Origin: an uncultured Bacteroidales bacterium
GTDB lineage: Bacteria; Bacteroidota; Bacteroidia; Bacteroidales; Bacteroidaceae
Assembly: GCA_902768125.1 (NCBI GenBank)
Contig: CACXKA010000003.1
Span: 62,001-126,000, forward strand
Direction: 5' to 3'
Length of the DNA: 64,000 nucleotides
The translations under genes and the position numbers were made by a program. The notes below the pieces were generated by a model. That model saw only the letters and a list, made by a program, of their open reading frames with translations. It made no database searches and was not told where the DNA came from. Below, in pieces: positions 8,388 through 16,007 of the stretch (position 1 is its first letter; every line of letters begins with the position of its first letter).

Positions 8388-9461
8388 ATGAGTAAAAGCA
8401 TGAACCTTAACAACAACCTCGTCATTATGGCTGGAGGTGTTGGTAGCCGTTTCTGGCCTATGAGCACCACGGAGTACCCCAAACAATTCATCGATGTGTT
8501 TGGGACAGGACGTACATTCATCCAGATGACTTACGATCGTTTCAAGGGCTTGATCGATCCTGAGAACGTGTGGGTGGTCACCTCACAGAAATATGCCGAT
8601 ATCGTTGCTGAGCAACTTCCAGATATTCCCAAGGGAAACATCCTCTTGGAACCCTGCCGTCGTAACACAGCTCCATGCATTGCCTACGTGAGCTGGCGCA
8701 TCAAGGCAAAGAATCCCAAAGCAAACCTCGTCATCACCCCTGCTGACCATCTCGTCACCGACGTGGTGGAGTTCCAGCGAGTGATCACTTCAGCCCTCAA
8801 CTTCACGGCTGAGACCGATGCCATCGTCACGTTGGGTATGACACCCACTCGTCCTGAGACGGGCTATGGCTACATCCAGGCAGACATGCAGGAACCTTCG
8901 TTGAGGAACAAGGAGATTTTCCGTGTGGATTCTTTCAAGGAGAAGCCCGACTACAAGACCGCCGTGCAGTACGTCAAGAAGCACGACTTCTTCTGGAACT
9001 CAGGCATCTTCATCTGGAACGTCAGCACCATCGTCAACTCGCTCCGCATCTATGAGCCAGAGATTTCCAAGATTTTCGAGGACTTGCTGCCTTACTACGG
9101 AACCGACAAGGAACAGGCAATGATTGACGAGCAGTTCCCCAAGTGTGAGAGCATTTCCATCGACTATGCCGTCATGGAGCGTGCCGACGAGATTTTCGTG
9201 TTCCCAGCCAACTTCGGATGGAGCGATGTGGGCACGTGGGGTTCACTCCACACCCTGGCACCCACCGACCAGCAAGGCAACAATGTGATTGGCGAGAACG
9301 TGAAGTTGTACGAGACCAAGAACTGCGTGGTGCATACCACCGAAGAGAAGCGCGTGGTGGTTCAGGGTTTGGAAGGCTACATCGTGGCAGAGAAGAACAA
9401 CACATTGCTCATTTGCAAACTGGAAGAAGAACAGCGCATCAAGGAGTTTTCCGCTGAATGA
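8388..9461 (+). CDS. manC: Mannose-1-phosphate guanylyltransferase
   Basis: The enzyme makes GDP-mannose from mannose-1-phosphate and GTP, feeding GDP-mannose/GDP-fucose glycan pathways. It starts with the nucleotidyltransferase motif VIMAGGVGSRFWPMS and YPKQF. LEPCRRNTAPCIAY and the FKEKPD segment (residues about 185-190) follow, all hallmarks of the family. The length (357 residues from this ATG) fits the short form without a phosphomannose-isomerase domain. I prefer the ATG at 8388 over a TTG three codons upstream. The next gene begins 13 bp after the stop, so both are likely co-transcribed. Confidence 0.93.
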   Translation: MSKSMNLNNNLVIMAGGVGSRFWPMSTTEYPKQFIDVFGTGRTFIQMTYDRFKGLIDPENVWVVTSQKYADIVAEQLPDIPKGNILLEPCRRNTAPCIAYVSWRIKAKNPKANLVITPADHLVTDVVEFQRVITSALNFTAETDAIVTLGMTPTRPETGYGYIQADMQEPSLRNKEIFRVDSFKEKPDYKTAVQYVKKHDFFWNSGIFIWNVSTIVNSLRIYEPEISKIFEDLLPYYGTDKEQAMIDEQFPKCESISIDYAVMERADEIFVFPANFGWSDVGTWGSLHTLAPTDQQGNNVIGENVKLYETKNCVVHTTEEKRVVVQGLEGYIVAEKNNTLLICKLEEEQRIKEFSAE

Positions 9462-9474
9462 CCGTAGTGACGCG

Positions 9475-10791
9475 ATGAAGGGACTGTTTCGTGGGCTCAT
9501 GCTGTTCGCATGCATATCAGTGTCTTTTGTATCGAGAGGTGCAGAAGGCACTGATGTTGTAATGACCGACTCCGTGCCCAAGTTCATCTATTCGATTGGT
9601 GGCGGTGCCGGCATGAACCACCTGTTCAACATCGAGATGCGTGGCGAGAAACTCGTCAAGCGAGGGTGGGGGGGAGCCTACGAACTCTTCATGACCTCAC
9701 AGGCAAATCCCCTCGACACCGCCATCAGCGTCTATGACCGCGTCTTTGGTTTCCCGACCCTCGAGGGCGGTGTGCAGTTGCTCGACTACAGCCACACCCG
9801 ACTCCATACGGGCGACACCCCCTATATGTCCACCGTCGGCTATGTGTGGACGGCATACATCGGCTTCCGTCGCGACATCTATCGCAACCGCAGATGGTCC
9901 TTCGGCTATGGCTTGGAGAACGGACTCTGCCTCTGCTCTGATCCCTACGAGAAAGCCAGCAACGTCGATAACGACATGATTGGTCAGCACCTCTCCATGT
10001 ACTTCGGATTGGGCGTCTTTGCCGGCTACCGACCCATGCCCCGCATGGAACTCAGCCTGGGCTTCGAGTACAAGCACGTTTCCAATGGTGCCACCGACCG
10101 ACCCAACAAAGGCTCCAACTCCTACGGATTGACCGTTCGCGGACGCTACGACCTCAACCGCCCCGACTCCGACAAGGGACTGACCTTCGAGCAGCGACTG
10201 GCACGCCTGCAAGCCTTCAAGCGCGAGTCCTTCGACCCCTTCTTCTATCTTGACGTCAACGCCTCCGTGGGTTTCCGCACCCTCTATGAGGAATGGCTCC
10301 TGCGTCGTGACTATCTGCCGCCCACCGACGACCGCTATCACGAAGGAGAAATCGGACTCCACACCACTTGGAGTACTGCCCTCGTTCCCATGTTCCGCTA
10401 CAACCAGGTGCACGCCTCAGGCATCGGCTTGGAATACACCTTCGCAGGCTATTCGGGGCGCATCCCCTACATCGAGCGTGAGTTAGGCATTGAAAGACAC
10501 TACAACCACAGCAAGCACGTCCTCAGCATCTCAGGTCACCACGAGGTCTATTACAAGAACCTCTCCCTCGCCATGTCCGTCGGCACCTACCTCTTCCGTC
10601 AGCACGGATGGGTGCAACGCAAATACGAGCCTTGGCTCATCGAGACCGTCGGTCTCCGCTACTATCCCCAATTCTTCAAGCCCTTCTACCTTGGCTACAA
10701 CCTCAAAGCCAACCTCGGCAAAGCCTACTCCATGGAAATCAAGGTCGGCATGCACGCTGGTCACTGGCAACTGAAGAAAAAGAACCGATAA
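9475..10791 (+). CDS. PagL-like acyloxyacyl hydrolase (lipid A 3-O-deacylase family), long form
   Basis: A signal peptide (about residues 1-22) is followed by an outer-membrane beta-barrel rich in alternating aromatic and polar residues. The family's catalytic signature appears as KHVSNGATDRPNKGSNSYGL, with His201, Ser203 and Asn204 in place of the HxSN of PagL. PagL enzymes remove the 3-O-acyl chain of lipid A and face the cell surface. At 438 residues it is far longer than the roughly 150-190 residues of proteobacterial PagL, and the C-terminal 200 residues look like additional barrel strands. Downstream of manC it suggests an envelope-modification unit. The stop codon is supplied by the first bases of an 80-bp repeat. 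Confidence 0.78.
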   Translation: MKGLFRGLMLFACISVSFVSRGAEGTDVVMTDSVPKFIYSIGGGAGMNHLFNIEMRGEKLVKRGWGGAYELFMTSQANPLDTAISVYDRVFGFPTLEGGVQLLDYSHTRLHTGDTPYMSTVGYVWTAYIGFRRDIYRNRRWSFGYGLENGLCLCSDPYEKASNVDNDMIGQHLSMYFGLGVFAGYRPMPRMELSLGFEYKHVSNGATDRPNKGSNSYGLTVRGRYDLNRPDSDKGLTFEQRLARLQAFKRESFDPFFYLDVNASVGFRTLYEEWLLRRDYLPPTDDRYHEGEIGLHTTWSTALVPMFRYNQVHASGIGLEYTFAGYSGRIPYIERELGIERHYNHSKHVLSISGHHEVYYKNLSLAMSVGTYLFRQHGWVQRKYEPWLIETVGLRYYPQFFKPFYLGYNLKANLGKAYSMEIKVGMHAGHWQLKKKNR

Positions 10792-10867
10792 CCTGCCTCT
10801 GCTGAATAATAAGCGTTCCTTATTGAGCAATAACCTGCCCTTATTTAGGAATAAGTGCCACTTATTG
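10788..10867 (+). repeat. 80-bp direct repeat, copy A
   Basis: This copy is identical at 78 of 80 positions to the copy at 12110-12189. It is built from small palindromes of the form AATAAG-nnnnn-CTTATT and can fold into consecutive hairpins. It overlaps the stop codon of the PagL-like gene. The first 12 bases of the same motif reappear at the very end of the window (63989-64000), again just after a stop codon, which suggests a family of 3'-end repeats. Confidence 0.9.
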
Positions 10868-10906
10868 GAAAAGAGAAGGTGTCGATTGAAAAAAGACAGA
10901 AAAGTT

Positions 10907-10937
10907 TTTGTGGTAACAAATAATCTTTGTACTTTTA
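10907..10937 (+). promoter_or_regulatory. Promoter of the antitoxin-like pair
   Basis: TTTG, a 19-bp spacer and TACTTTTA (7 of 8 matches to TAnnTTTG). The predicted start near 10944 favours the ATG at 10958 over that at 10949. Confidence 0.6.
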
Positions 10938-10957
10938 CAACCGAAAAGATGATTTGT

Positions 10958-11224
10958 ATGAAAGCAGAAGAACCTGTATTTGTATATAAGACAACGCCAT
11001 CAGTCGCAAATCTGCGTAAACTGATCATGAATCATGTGAAACACGAAGACAACGTGCGTGTTCTGCAGCACTTATATGTGATGATTGAGCAGATGAAAGA
11101 TAAAGAGAATGCTGCTACAAAGAGAAATCTGGCATCACTTCGTGGTATACTGAAGTCCGATAAGACCAACAAAAACTATAAGGAGATGAGAGACGAACAC
11201 ATGATGGAAAAATATGCGTTATGA
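10958..11224 (+). CDS. Small antitoxin-like protein (88 aa), function not proven
   Basis: This charged, helical small protein starts MKAEEPVFVYKTTPS. Its C-terminus (SLRGILKSDKTNKNYKEMRDE and EKYAL) resembles the ends of Bacteroidota antitoxins, which bind a toxin through a flexible C-terminal tail. It has its own promoter. Its stop overlaps by four bases (ATGA) the start of a 28-codon frame that looks like the remains of a PIN toxin. This arrangement is standard for toxin-antitoxin pairs, but no database match could be run. The pair lies inside the segment bounded by the two 80-bp repeats. Confidence 0.6.
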   Translation: MKAEEPVFVYKTTPSVANLRKLIMNHVKHEDNVRVLQHLYVMIEQMKDKENAATKRNLASLRGILKSDKTNKNYKEMRDEHMMEKYAL

Positions 11225-11307
11225 GAATCTTTCGTGATTCTGACACTACAGCCATAGAGATAGTTACACCCAAAGAATTTGTGAAAGCATTTCTATCAAA
11301 CAAATAG
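11221..11307 (+). pseudogene. 28-codon remnant, possibly an internally deleted PIN-domain toxin
   Basis: It begins MRIFRDSD, like the first strand of a PIN toxin (usually MRIFLDTN with the first catalytic Asp). It ends with EIVTPKEFVKAFL, like the last strand and helix of such toxins. The roughly 100 residues that would lie between are absent. The ATGA overlap with the upstream antitoxin-like gene is preserved. Alternatively it is an unrelated short peptide. A terminator follows 21 bp later. Confidence 0.45.
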
Positions 11308-11328
11308 ATTTAGCACATTCTGTGATTT

Positions 11329-11358
11329 AGGCACAAAGTTTCGACTTTGTGCCTTTTT
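11329..11358 (+). terminator. Intrinsic terminator with a TTCG tetraloop
   Basis: An 11-bp perfect stem (arms 11329-11339 and 11344-11354) closed by TTCG is followed by TTTTTG. It ends the transcript of the antitoxin-like pair. Confidence 0.92.
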
Positions 11359-11365
11359 GTTCCTT

Positions 11366-11539
11366 CACGAGAAAAAATTTGCGCCCCGTGAGGAAAATAT
11401 TTTTCTCTAACTAGGCAGCAAAAATTGCTTCCCCCCTAGGGGAAAATTTTGCAACCCTTAAGGGTGACAAAAAAATGCCCCTTAAAAATTGCCGTCGGGG
11501 GGCATTTAAGTGGACTCCTGAGGTTGCACGTGCAACCTC
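11366..11539. other. Cluster of perfect and near-perfect palindromes in non-coding DNA
   Basis: At least six self-complementary segments occur one after another: 11390-11407, 11417-11430, CCCCTAGGGG at 11433-11442, ACCCTTAAGGGT at 11454-11465, a hairpin with arms 11473-11481 and 11499-11507, and a perfect 20-bp palindrome at 11520-11539 centred on GCACGTGC. No convincing gene covers them. The rest of 11308-12109 (about 800 bases) holds this cluster, A/T-rich sequence and the inverted repeat listed next. I see no other gene there. Confidence 0.75.
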
Positions 11540-11898
11540 CTCGTAGTAACACTTGCAGGCTCGGGGAGGGTGCAAATTTGAATCTATTATTTTTTCCCTT
11601 TCAAAAAAAAGGACAATTATTCGCAATGAGCCTTCATTTTTTGTGTTGAGAGGAGTCATTTGAGTACAAATACCCCTCCAAATGAGATGTTGAGGCTGAT
11701 TTTTTGAAAAGCTTTTGTGTACAGAAAGTGGCAAAGATTTTATCAAAACGAAGGGTTTTTGCCTGTTTTTGACCCCCAAAAAGGTGGCTTTTTGAGTCAA
11801 TTTGTGCCTTTATAAGAAACTGATATCGTCATGTCTGAAATGAGTTTATATTATAACTTGCTAATTTACAAGAATATATCTATAAAAAATCTCATTTC

Positions 11899-12068
11899 CA
11901 GTCACAGTCACAGAGTCACAGTTGTTTTTTAAGGTACCCCCAATCTCCTTCTTATATATGTTATATATATCTATATATATGATTATTAATAAGTTATAAA
12001 TATAATAGAAGAGTCTTTCAATATAGAATGTACCTTTTTTTCTAACTGTGACTCTGTGACTGTGACTG
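11899..12068. repeat. 25-bp perfect inverted repeat around a 120-bp AT-rich core
   Basis: The arms at 11899-11923 (CAGTCACAGTCACAGAG...) and 12044-12068 are exact reverse complements. Each is internally repetitive (CAGT/CACAG units). Just inside lies a second inverted pair, AAGGTAC at 11931-11937 and GTACCTT at 12030-12036. The centre contains alternating TATATA tracts. It could be a transposon end pair, a protein-bound cruciform or an origin-like site; nothing decides between these. Confidence 0.9.
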
Positions 12069-12109
12069 TTTGTTGTTAATGATTTCTTCTCTAAAAGGCT
12101 TATATTTCA

Positions 12110-12189
12110 ATAACCAGCCTCTGCTGAATAATAAGCGTTCCTTATTGAGCAATAACCTGCCCTTATTCAGGAATAAGTGCCACTTATTG
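12110..12189 (+). repeat. 80-bp direct repeat, copy B
   Basis: This copy differs from copy A at two positions only (a T/A and a T/C change). It lies 12 bp from the 3' end of the minus-strand 455-aa gene, so like copy A it borders a stop codon. Together the copies bracket 1.24 kb with the antitoxin-like pair and the palindrome cluster. Confidence 0.9.
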
Positions 12190-12201
12190 CGATGAACTTG
12201 G

Positions 12202-13569
12202 TTAGACAGAAATAGAGTGGACTTTCTTGATGTTCAGTTGTGACATGATGTCTTCTGTGCTGACATCATAATAGAGGAGTTTGTCATCGAAGGCGAGATA
12301 GAGGGAGTTGGCATAAGTGATGATGCCTACATTGTCACCAAACTGAGTGTCCTCTAGCACAGGATTGAGCGATTTGGGCACTTGGTAAAATCCACCTTCA
12401 GGTGCTGTGATGTAAATGTTTTCTGCTGTGATGGCAGCTAGTGAGATGGCATAGTGATAGGCATACTCAGCATATGTGTCCTCTTTGGTGTAGCGTTCAT
12501 CGTCAAGCAGTTTCTGGAAATACTCAGCATGACAGCTCCTTTGCAAATGCCGAAGTTTGAACCATGCACTATCATCCATCAATGGAGAGAGTTCTATTTG
12601 CCCATCTTTCAATTCACAATTCAAAAAAGCGTGGCATCCATTGGGTACAGGTTTCCCTGAAAGGATGTACTGGATAATCTTGGGATGAGTCACCATCACC
12701 ATCACAGCATCTCCTTTGTCACAGAATCGGATTGTATAACTTTCATAGGTCAATTTTCTCTTTTCGCTATTCAAGGCATATCGGTACAAACTGAAGCCTT
12801 TCGCCATTTTCTCCATTATCCAGAACACCGTTGAGGTATCATTCTCCACCCAGATTCCTTCCACGTCAGGATAAAACAGCTCCTTCTGCATTTCTCGGTT
12901 TGTCAGGCTAAGGCTTTCAGGCGTTGACATACTTCCGTAGGCATTCAGAACCCTTTCCACCATGTAGATAAGGTGCAACCGACACATTACAGATGAATCT
13001 TTGTTCACCTTCTCTTCAAACTGGGACAAGACAGGCAATGACTGTGTCGGTATGTTCACAGTTGCCACTTGATGCAACCAGCCAAACACTTGTATATAGT
13101 CTTCTTTGATATCTCTCACATCGCCACTTTTTGCCGACAGTCGAGGTAAAACTCCTTGCAGCATCAACACCAATATTGGAGCCAGTCTTCGTTCCACTTT
13201 GCCAAACATCTCCACCAAATCTTCTGCCACTTCACCATCACCATAGAAATATCTCACTAACTGATTGCACACATCCTTTCCCTTCAGTCTTGAAGCATAC
13301 TTGTCCAGCAATGTATCCACCTCTCCATACGCATCCACCACCTTTTCTAAATCCATCCCTGTTTCCTCTGCAGCTAGAGATGCCAACTGCCTGAGGATTG
13401 CCTCTTTCATGAACAGCGAGTTGCCGCCCTTTCGAACCAATCCATTACCGCTTTTGATGGAAGATCCCACCAGTTCAGCCAGCCCCTCTTGTGTGTTGCA
13501 CAGCAATCGAGTCCGCTCAATCATGCGCAGACACTCACAAACTTGCTTCATTCTCTCGTTATGTTCCAT
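12202..13569 (-). CDS. Uncharacterised 455-aa protein paired with the AlbA_2 gene
   Basis: I do not recognise this family. The first 90 residues are helical. Residues about 27-80 (TQEGLAELVG, later LRQLASLAAEETGMDLEKVV) recall the spacing of an XRE-type helix-turn-helix, but the match is loose. The middle (residues 100-220) is helical, and the second half has mixed strands with aromatic residues and a GIITYANSLYLAFDDKLLYYD segment near the end. There is no signal peptide or membrane segment. It starts 30 bp downstream of the AlbA_2 gene on the same strand, so the two form an operon and may act together. The start chosen is the first ATG (MEHNERMKQ); a second Met follows at residue 7. Confidence 0.8.
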   Translation of the reverse strand: MEHNERMKQVCECLRMIERTRLLCNTQEGLAELVGSSIKSGNGLVRKGGNSLFMKEAILRQLASLAAEETGMDLEKVVDAYGEVDTLLDKYASRLKGKDVCNQLVRYFYGDGEVAEDLVEMFGKVERRLAPILVLMLQGVLPRLSAKSGDVRDIKEDYIQVFGWLHQVATVNIPTQSLPVLSQFEEKVNKDSSVMCRLHLIYMVERVLNAYGSMSTPESLSLTNREMQKELFYPDVEGIWVENDTSTVFWIMEKMAKGFSLYRYALNSEKRKLTYESYTIRFCDKGDAVMVMVTHPKIIQYILSGKPVPNGCHAFLNCELKDGQIELSPLMDDSAWFKLRHLQRSCHAEYFQKLLDDERYTKEDTYAEYAYHYAISLAAITAENIYITAPEGGFYQVPKSLNPVLEDTQFGDNVGIITYANSLYLAFDDKLLYYDVSTEDIMSQLNIKKVHSISV

Positions 13570-13599
13570 GATCCTTGGATGAATGCGTGTCCTTTTTTG

Positions 13600-15180
13600 C
13601 TATGCTTTTTGTACTTTACGATATTTCTGATTCTTACTATTAGGCTTATCAGGTTCAGTCATCTCTATATAGCCCATTTTCAACAGAGGCTTTATAAATC
13701 TTGTCAAATGATTGGGATGGTAGCGATAACCTATATGTTCCAAAATCTCTCTGGCACTTCGTGGAATACTACAGAATTGTATAATGTTCTTTTGTTTACC
13801 ATCTAATTTCTTATATGGGATGTAATCAGAAGCATCAATCTCTTCTCTATCATCAACTCTATCATTTGGATTTTTCTCATTATTTACATTCTTATTAATA
13901 TTCAATAAGTTATCCCTGTCATCTCTATCATTATCTCTATCATTTTCATTCACGTTTTCACGTTCGATTCTCACGACGAACTCGTTCAATGTCTCGTCAT
14001 TTATGAACTTGATTCCAGGTGTGAACCGCATGGCTCTGGTAATGCCGCTACCTGCCCCTGTATAAGGCAGCAGATGGATGCCATGATTAAAAAGTAATTT
14101 GTTACGAGGCATAGACACGCCATTCTTAATGCTTTCGGTGTTCACACCCTCTGGCAACAATCCAGGGCTGTGGATCTCAATCCGATTGTCAAAAATGAAA
14201 ACACGAAGAGGTGCCTCAATCACATAGGAACGGTGCAAGATAGAGTTGACCACAATCTCAGACAAAGTGGCAGAGGATATCTCCAACTCTCCCGGACTAT
14301 TAAACTCCTGTTCCACTTGCCTGCGTCGAAGATTTCTTGTCAAGAAAGACATGATGTATTTATAAAGGTGAACAGCATTGCCATCAGCATCGCCATCACT
14401 TTTATCACGAAATTCTGTCCCTCCTATACTGTTGCCCACGAAACTCACACAACGCACAGTAAATGCAGGAAGCCAGCGCTGTGGATACTTACCCATGAGC
14501 ATCAAAGCTGCCAGAGTTAATGTGCCATCAGGGAGTATCAAACCATAATTTTTCAAAAGACCCTCTGGGGTTTGTCCTATCAGGGAGGCAATGACCATAG
14601 GAGATTGATGTTGCAAATCATCAAGAGTCAGTTCCTGTCTCTCAAAATCATTACGGAAGCGCCTTATGAGATAATCTTTGATGGTATTCTCGTCAAGATC
14701 CTCAATACCAGTACCTTTCACAGGAGTACTGTCTGGATGGACTTGCCCGTTCTCTATCAGCATGGCTATCAGTTCTGAATTGTCAAAAACTTTTCGCTTG
14801 TCTGCACCTTGTTTCACCCAGATTATTCCCTTGTTGTCGCGATAGGGCTTGCTCTGACCTTGTTTGATAGTGGCCACCACAATGACGCCACCCTCCATTG
14901 CAACATTCTCGATGTCAATCAAAATGCCCGGAACTACGATATCGTCGGCAAGACTTCCAAGTGTGCTGGTCGTTTCCTGCACTTCTTGAAATGAAAGAGG
15001 ATTGATGCGTCCTGTTTTGTCATCTATCCCAACAATAATCTTCCCTCCGCGAGAATTGCTGAATGCAACCATTTCGCATCCCACATCATATCTGTTATCA
15101 CGGGTGACACGTTCCTTGAACTGCACTTGAGTTTGCTCTGCGGTATCTCGCAGTTTGAGTATATCTTCCGAAGTCATCAT
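13600..15180 (-). CDS. AlbA_2 (Schlafen-like) protein with RecG-type HATPase_c_4 region and winged-helix end
   Basis: From the ATG at 15180 (MMTSEDILKL) the protein has 526 residues. Residues about 17-130 carry the AlbA_2 divergent-AAA signature: VQFKERVT, then MVAFSNSRGGKIIVGIDD and a later IWVKQGADKR. Residues about 290-410 resemble the HATPase_c_4 domain of transcriptional regulator/helicase-like proteins (LSEIVVNSILHRSY, IEIHSPGLLPEGV). The C-terminus (SAREILEHIGYRYHPNHLTRF) looks like a winged helix. A low-complexity Asn/Asp/Arg linker lies between. Members occur in regulatory and phage-defence islands, but their biochemical roles vary. A matching promoter sits just upstream, excluding the longer reading frame that starts at 15285. 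Confidence 0.85.
   Translation of the reverse strand: MMTSEDILKLRDTAEQTQVQFKERVTRDNRYDVGCEMVAFSNSRGGKIIVGIDDKTGRINPLSFQEVQETTSTLGSLADDIVVPGILIDIENVAMEGGVIVVATIKQGQSKPYRDNKGIIWVKQGADKRKVFDNSELIAMLIENGQVHPDSTPVKGTGIEDLDENTIKDYLIRRFRNDFERQELTLDDLQHQSPMVIASLIGQTPEGLLKNYGLILPDGTLTLAALMLMGKYPQRWLPAFTVRCVSFVGNSIGGTEFRDKSDGDADGNAVHLYKYIMSFLTRNLRRRQVEQEFNSPGELEISSATLSEIVVNSILHRSYVIEAPLRVFIFDNRIEIHSPGLLPEGVNTESIKNGVSMPRNKLLFNHGIHLLPYTGAGSGITRAMRFTPGIKFINDETLNEFVVRIERENVNENDRDNDRDDRDNLLNINKNVNNEKNPNDRVDDREEIDASDYIPYKKLDGKQKNIIQFCSIPRSAREILEHIGYRYHPNHLTRFIKPLLKMGYIEMTEPDKPNSKNQKYRKVQKA
13846..13965 (-). repeat. In-frame low-complexity repeat tract within the AlbA_2 gene
   Basis: Imperfect 6-9-base units of ATCTCTATC and ATCATT type encode the ENVNENDRDNDRDDRDN-like linker between the ATPase-like region and the winged-helix end. 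Unit lengths that are multiples of three keep the frame. Length variation between strains would change the linker rather than disrupt the gene. Confidence 0.65.
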
Positions 15181-15196
15181 ATTATTAATTTGAGTA

Positions 15197-15227
15197 CAAA
15201 AGTACATCTTTCTCATCAACCGACAAA
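15197..15227 (-). promoter_or_regulatory. Promoter of the AlbA_2 operon
   Basis: On the minus strand TTTG, 19 bp and TACTTTTG match the consensus fully. It lies 17 bp upstream of the ATG at 15180. Confidence 0.8.
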
Positions 15228-15480
15228 AGAATCGGATGAAAATGTCGTGCGTAGGCGGTGGATTTACTTTTCTTCTTCCCCACATTCCGTATTATTCTAC
15301 GAAAAGCACCACTTTTTTCAATCTGCTTATGCCTTTTTCACTCAGAGTGCTTTTTTTGTCTATCCAACTTGCTTACTTTGCACCGACAAACAAAAAGTTT
15401 CACTTATAATAATAAGTATTATCGATCTTGTCAAAGTTGAAGAAGAGTTGTACAAAGTATTCCACATCATTCTTTCTCCG

Positions 15481-15561
15481 ATGGAGAAGTTAGGTCTCGA
15501 TTCAGTTCAAGATTACATCGACCACATCATCTGCAAGATGAGAGAAGGAGGAGTACTATAA
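15481..15561 (+). CDS. Possible 26-residue small ORF of unknown function
   Basis: MEKLGLDSVQDYIDHIICKMREGGVL is a helical frame ending 30 bp before the small membrane protein gene. The open frame continues upstream with plausible coding character (KVEEELYKVF) but has no ATG, GTG or well-placed TTG, so the true 5' end is unclear. It may be a decayed gene. The remaining 15228-15480 stretch is A/T-rich and holds nothing else I can support. Confidence 0.35.
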   Translation: MEKLGLDSVQDYIDHIICKMREGGVL

Positions 15562-15591
15562 TAAATTGTTTAATTTAAAAACTCAACAATT

Positions 15592-15900
15592 ATGGATATG
15601 GAAGATTATTTGCAAAAGGCTCTTCGCTTAAAGGAAAAGGAAGTCCTTCTTCGAGTGAAGAGGTCAAGAGACATCGCTATGCTAAAGGCAATCAGTAAAT
15701 GGGGTCGAATCATTGGATATGGTGCAGCCCTACCCAGTATTGTTGTCTTGATGCTTATGTGGTTGGCTCCAGAAATATTCACCACCTTGAATCTCCATAT
15801 AGATAGTTCGGGTGTTGTTCTTACACTCATTTTGGGATGTGTAGCCCTCCTTATATCCACAAGAAGTGAACACATTCCAAAAAGAATGCCCCCTTATTGA
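15592..15900 (+). CDS. Small membrane protein (102 aa), unknown function
   Basis: An N-terminal charged amphipathic region (DYLQKALRLKEKEVLLRVKRSRD, residues about 5-27) is followed by two hydrophobic segments at about residues 44-60 and 76-90, separated by a short polar loop. I do not recognise the family. It is the first plausible gene of the plus-strand accessory cluster. A second ATG two codons downstream is an equally possible start. Confidence 0.65.
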   Translation: MDMEDYLQKALRLKEKEVLLRVKRSRDIAMLKAISKWGRIIGYGAALPSIVVLMLMWLAPEIFTTLNLHIDSSGVVLTLILGCVALLISTRSEHIPKRMPPY

Positions 15901-15970
15901 AAAATGTGGAAAGTGAAATAGATTAATTCTCATAAAGTAGCCCGTGTATACAAAAAAAGACTGAAAAAAT

Positions 15971-16001
15971 TTTGTTATGTTCCGAAATCAATCTATATTT
16001 G
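15971..16001 (+). promoter_or_regulatory. Promoter driving the structured RNA / DUF6140 region
   Basis: TTTG, 19 bp and TATATTTG match the consensus fully. The nearest gene start is 287 bp downstream, so the transcript carries a long leader or is a separate RNA. Confidence 0.8.
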
Positions 16002-16007
16002 CAACCA

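Noticed and set aside
11411-11800. 129-codon minus-strand frame across the palindrome cluster
   Set aside because: Its sequence follows the palindromes and A/T-rich tracts, has no coherent domain and no promoter. Treated as non-coding.
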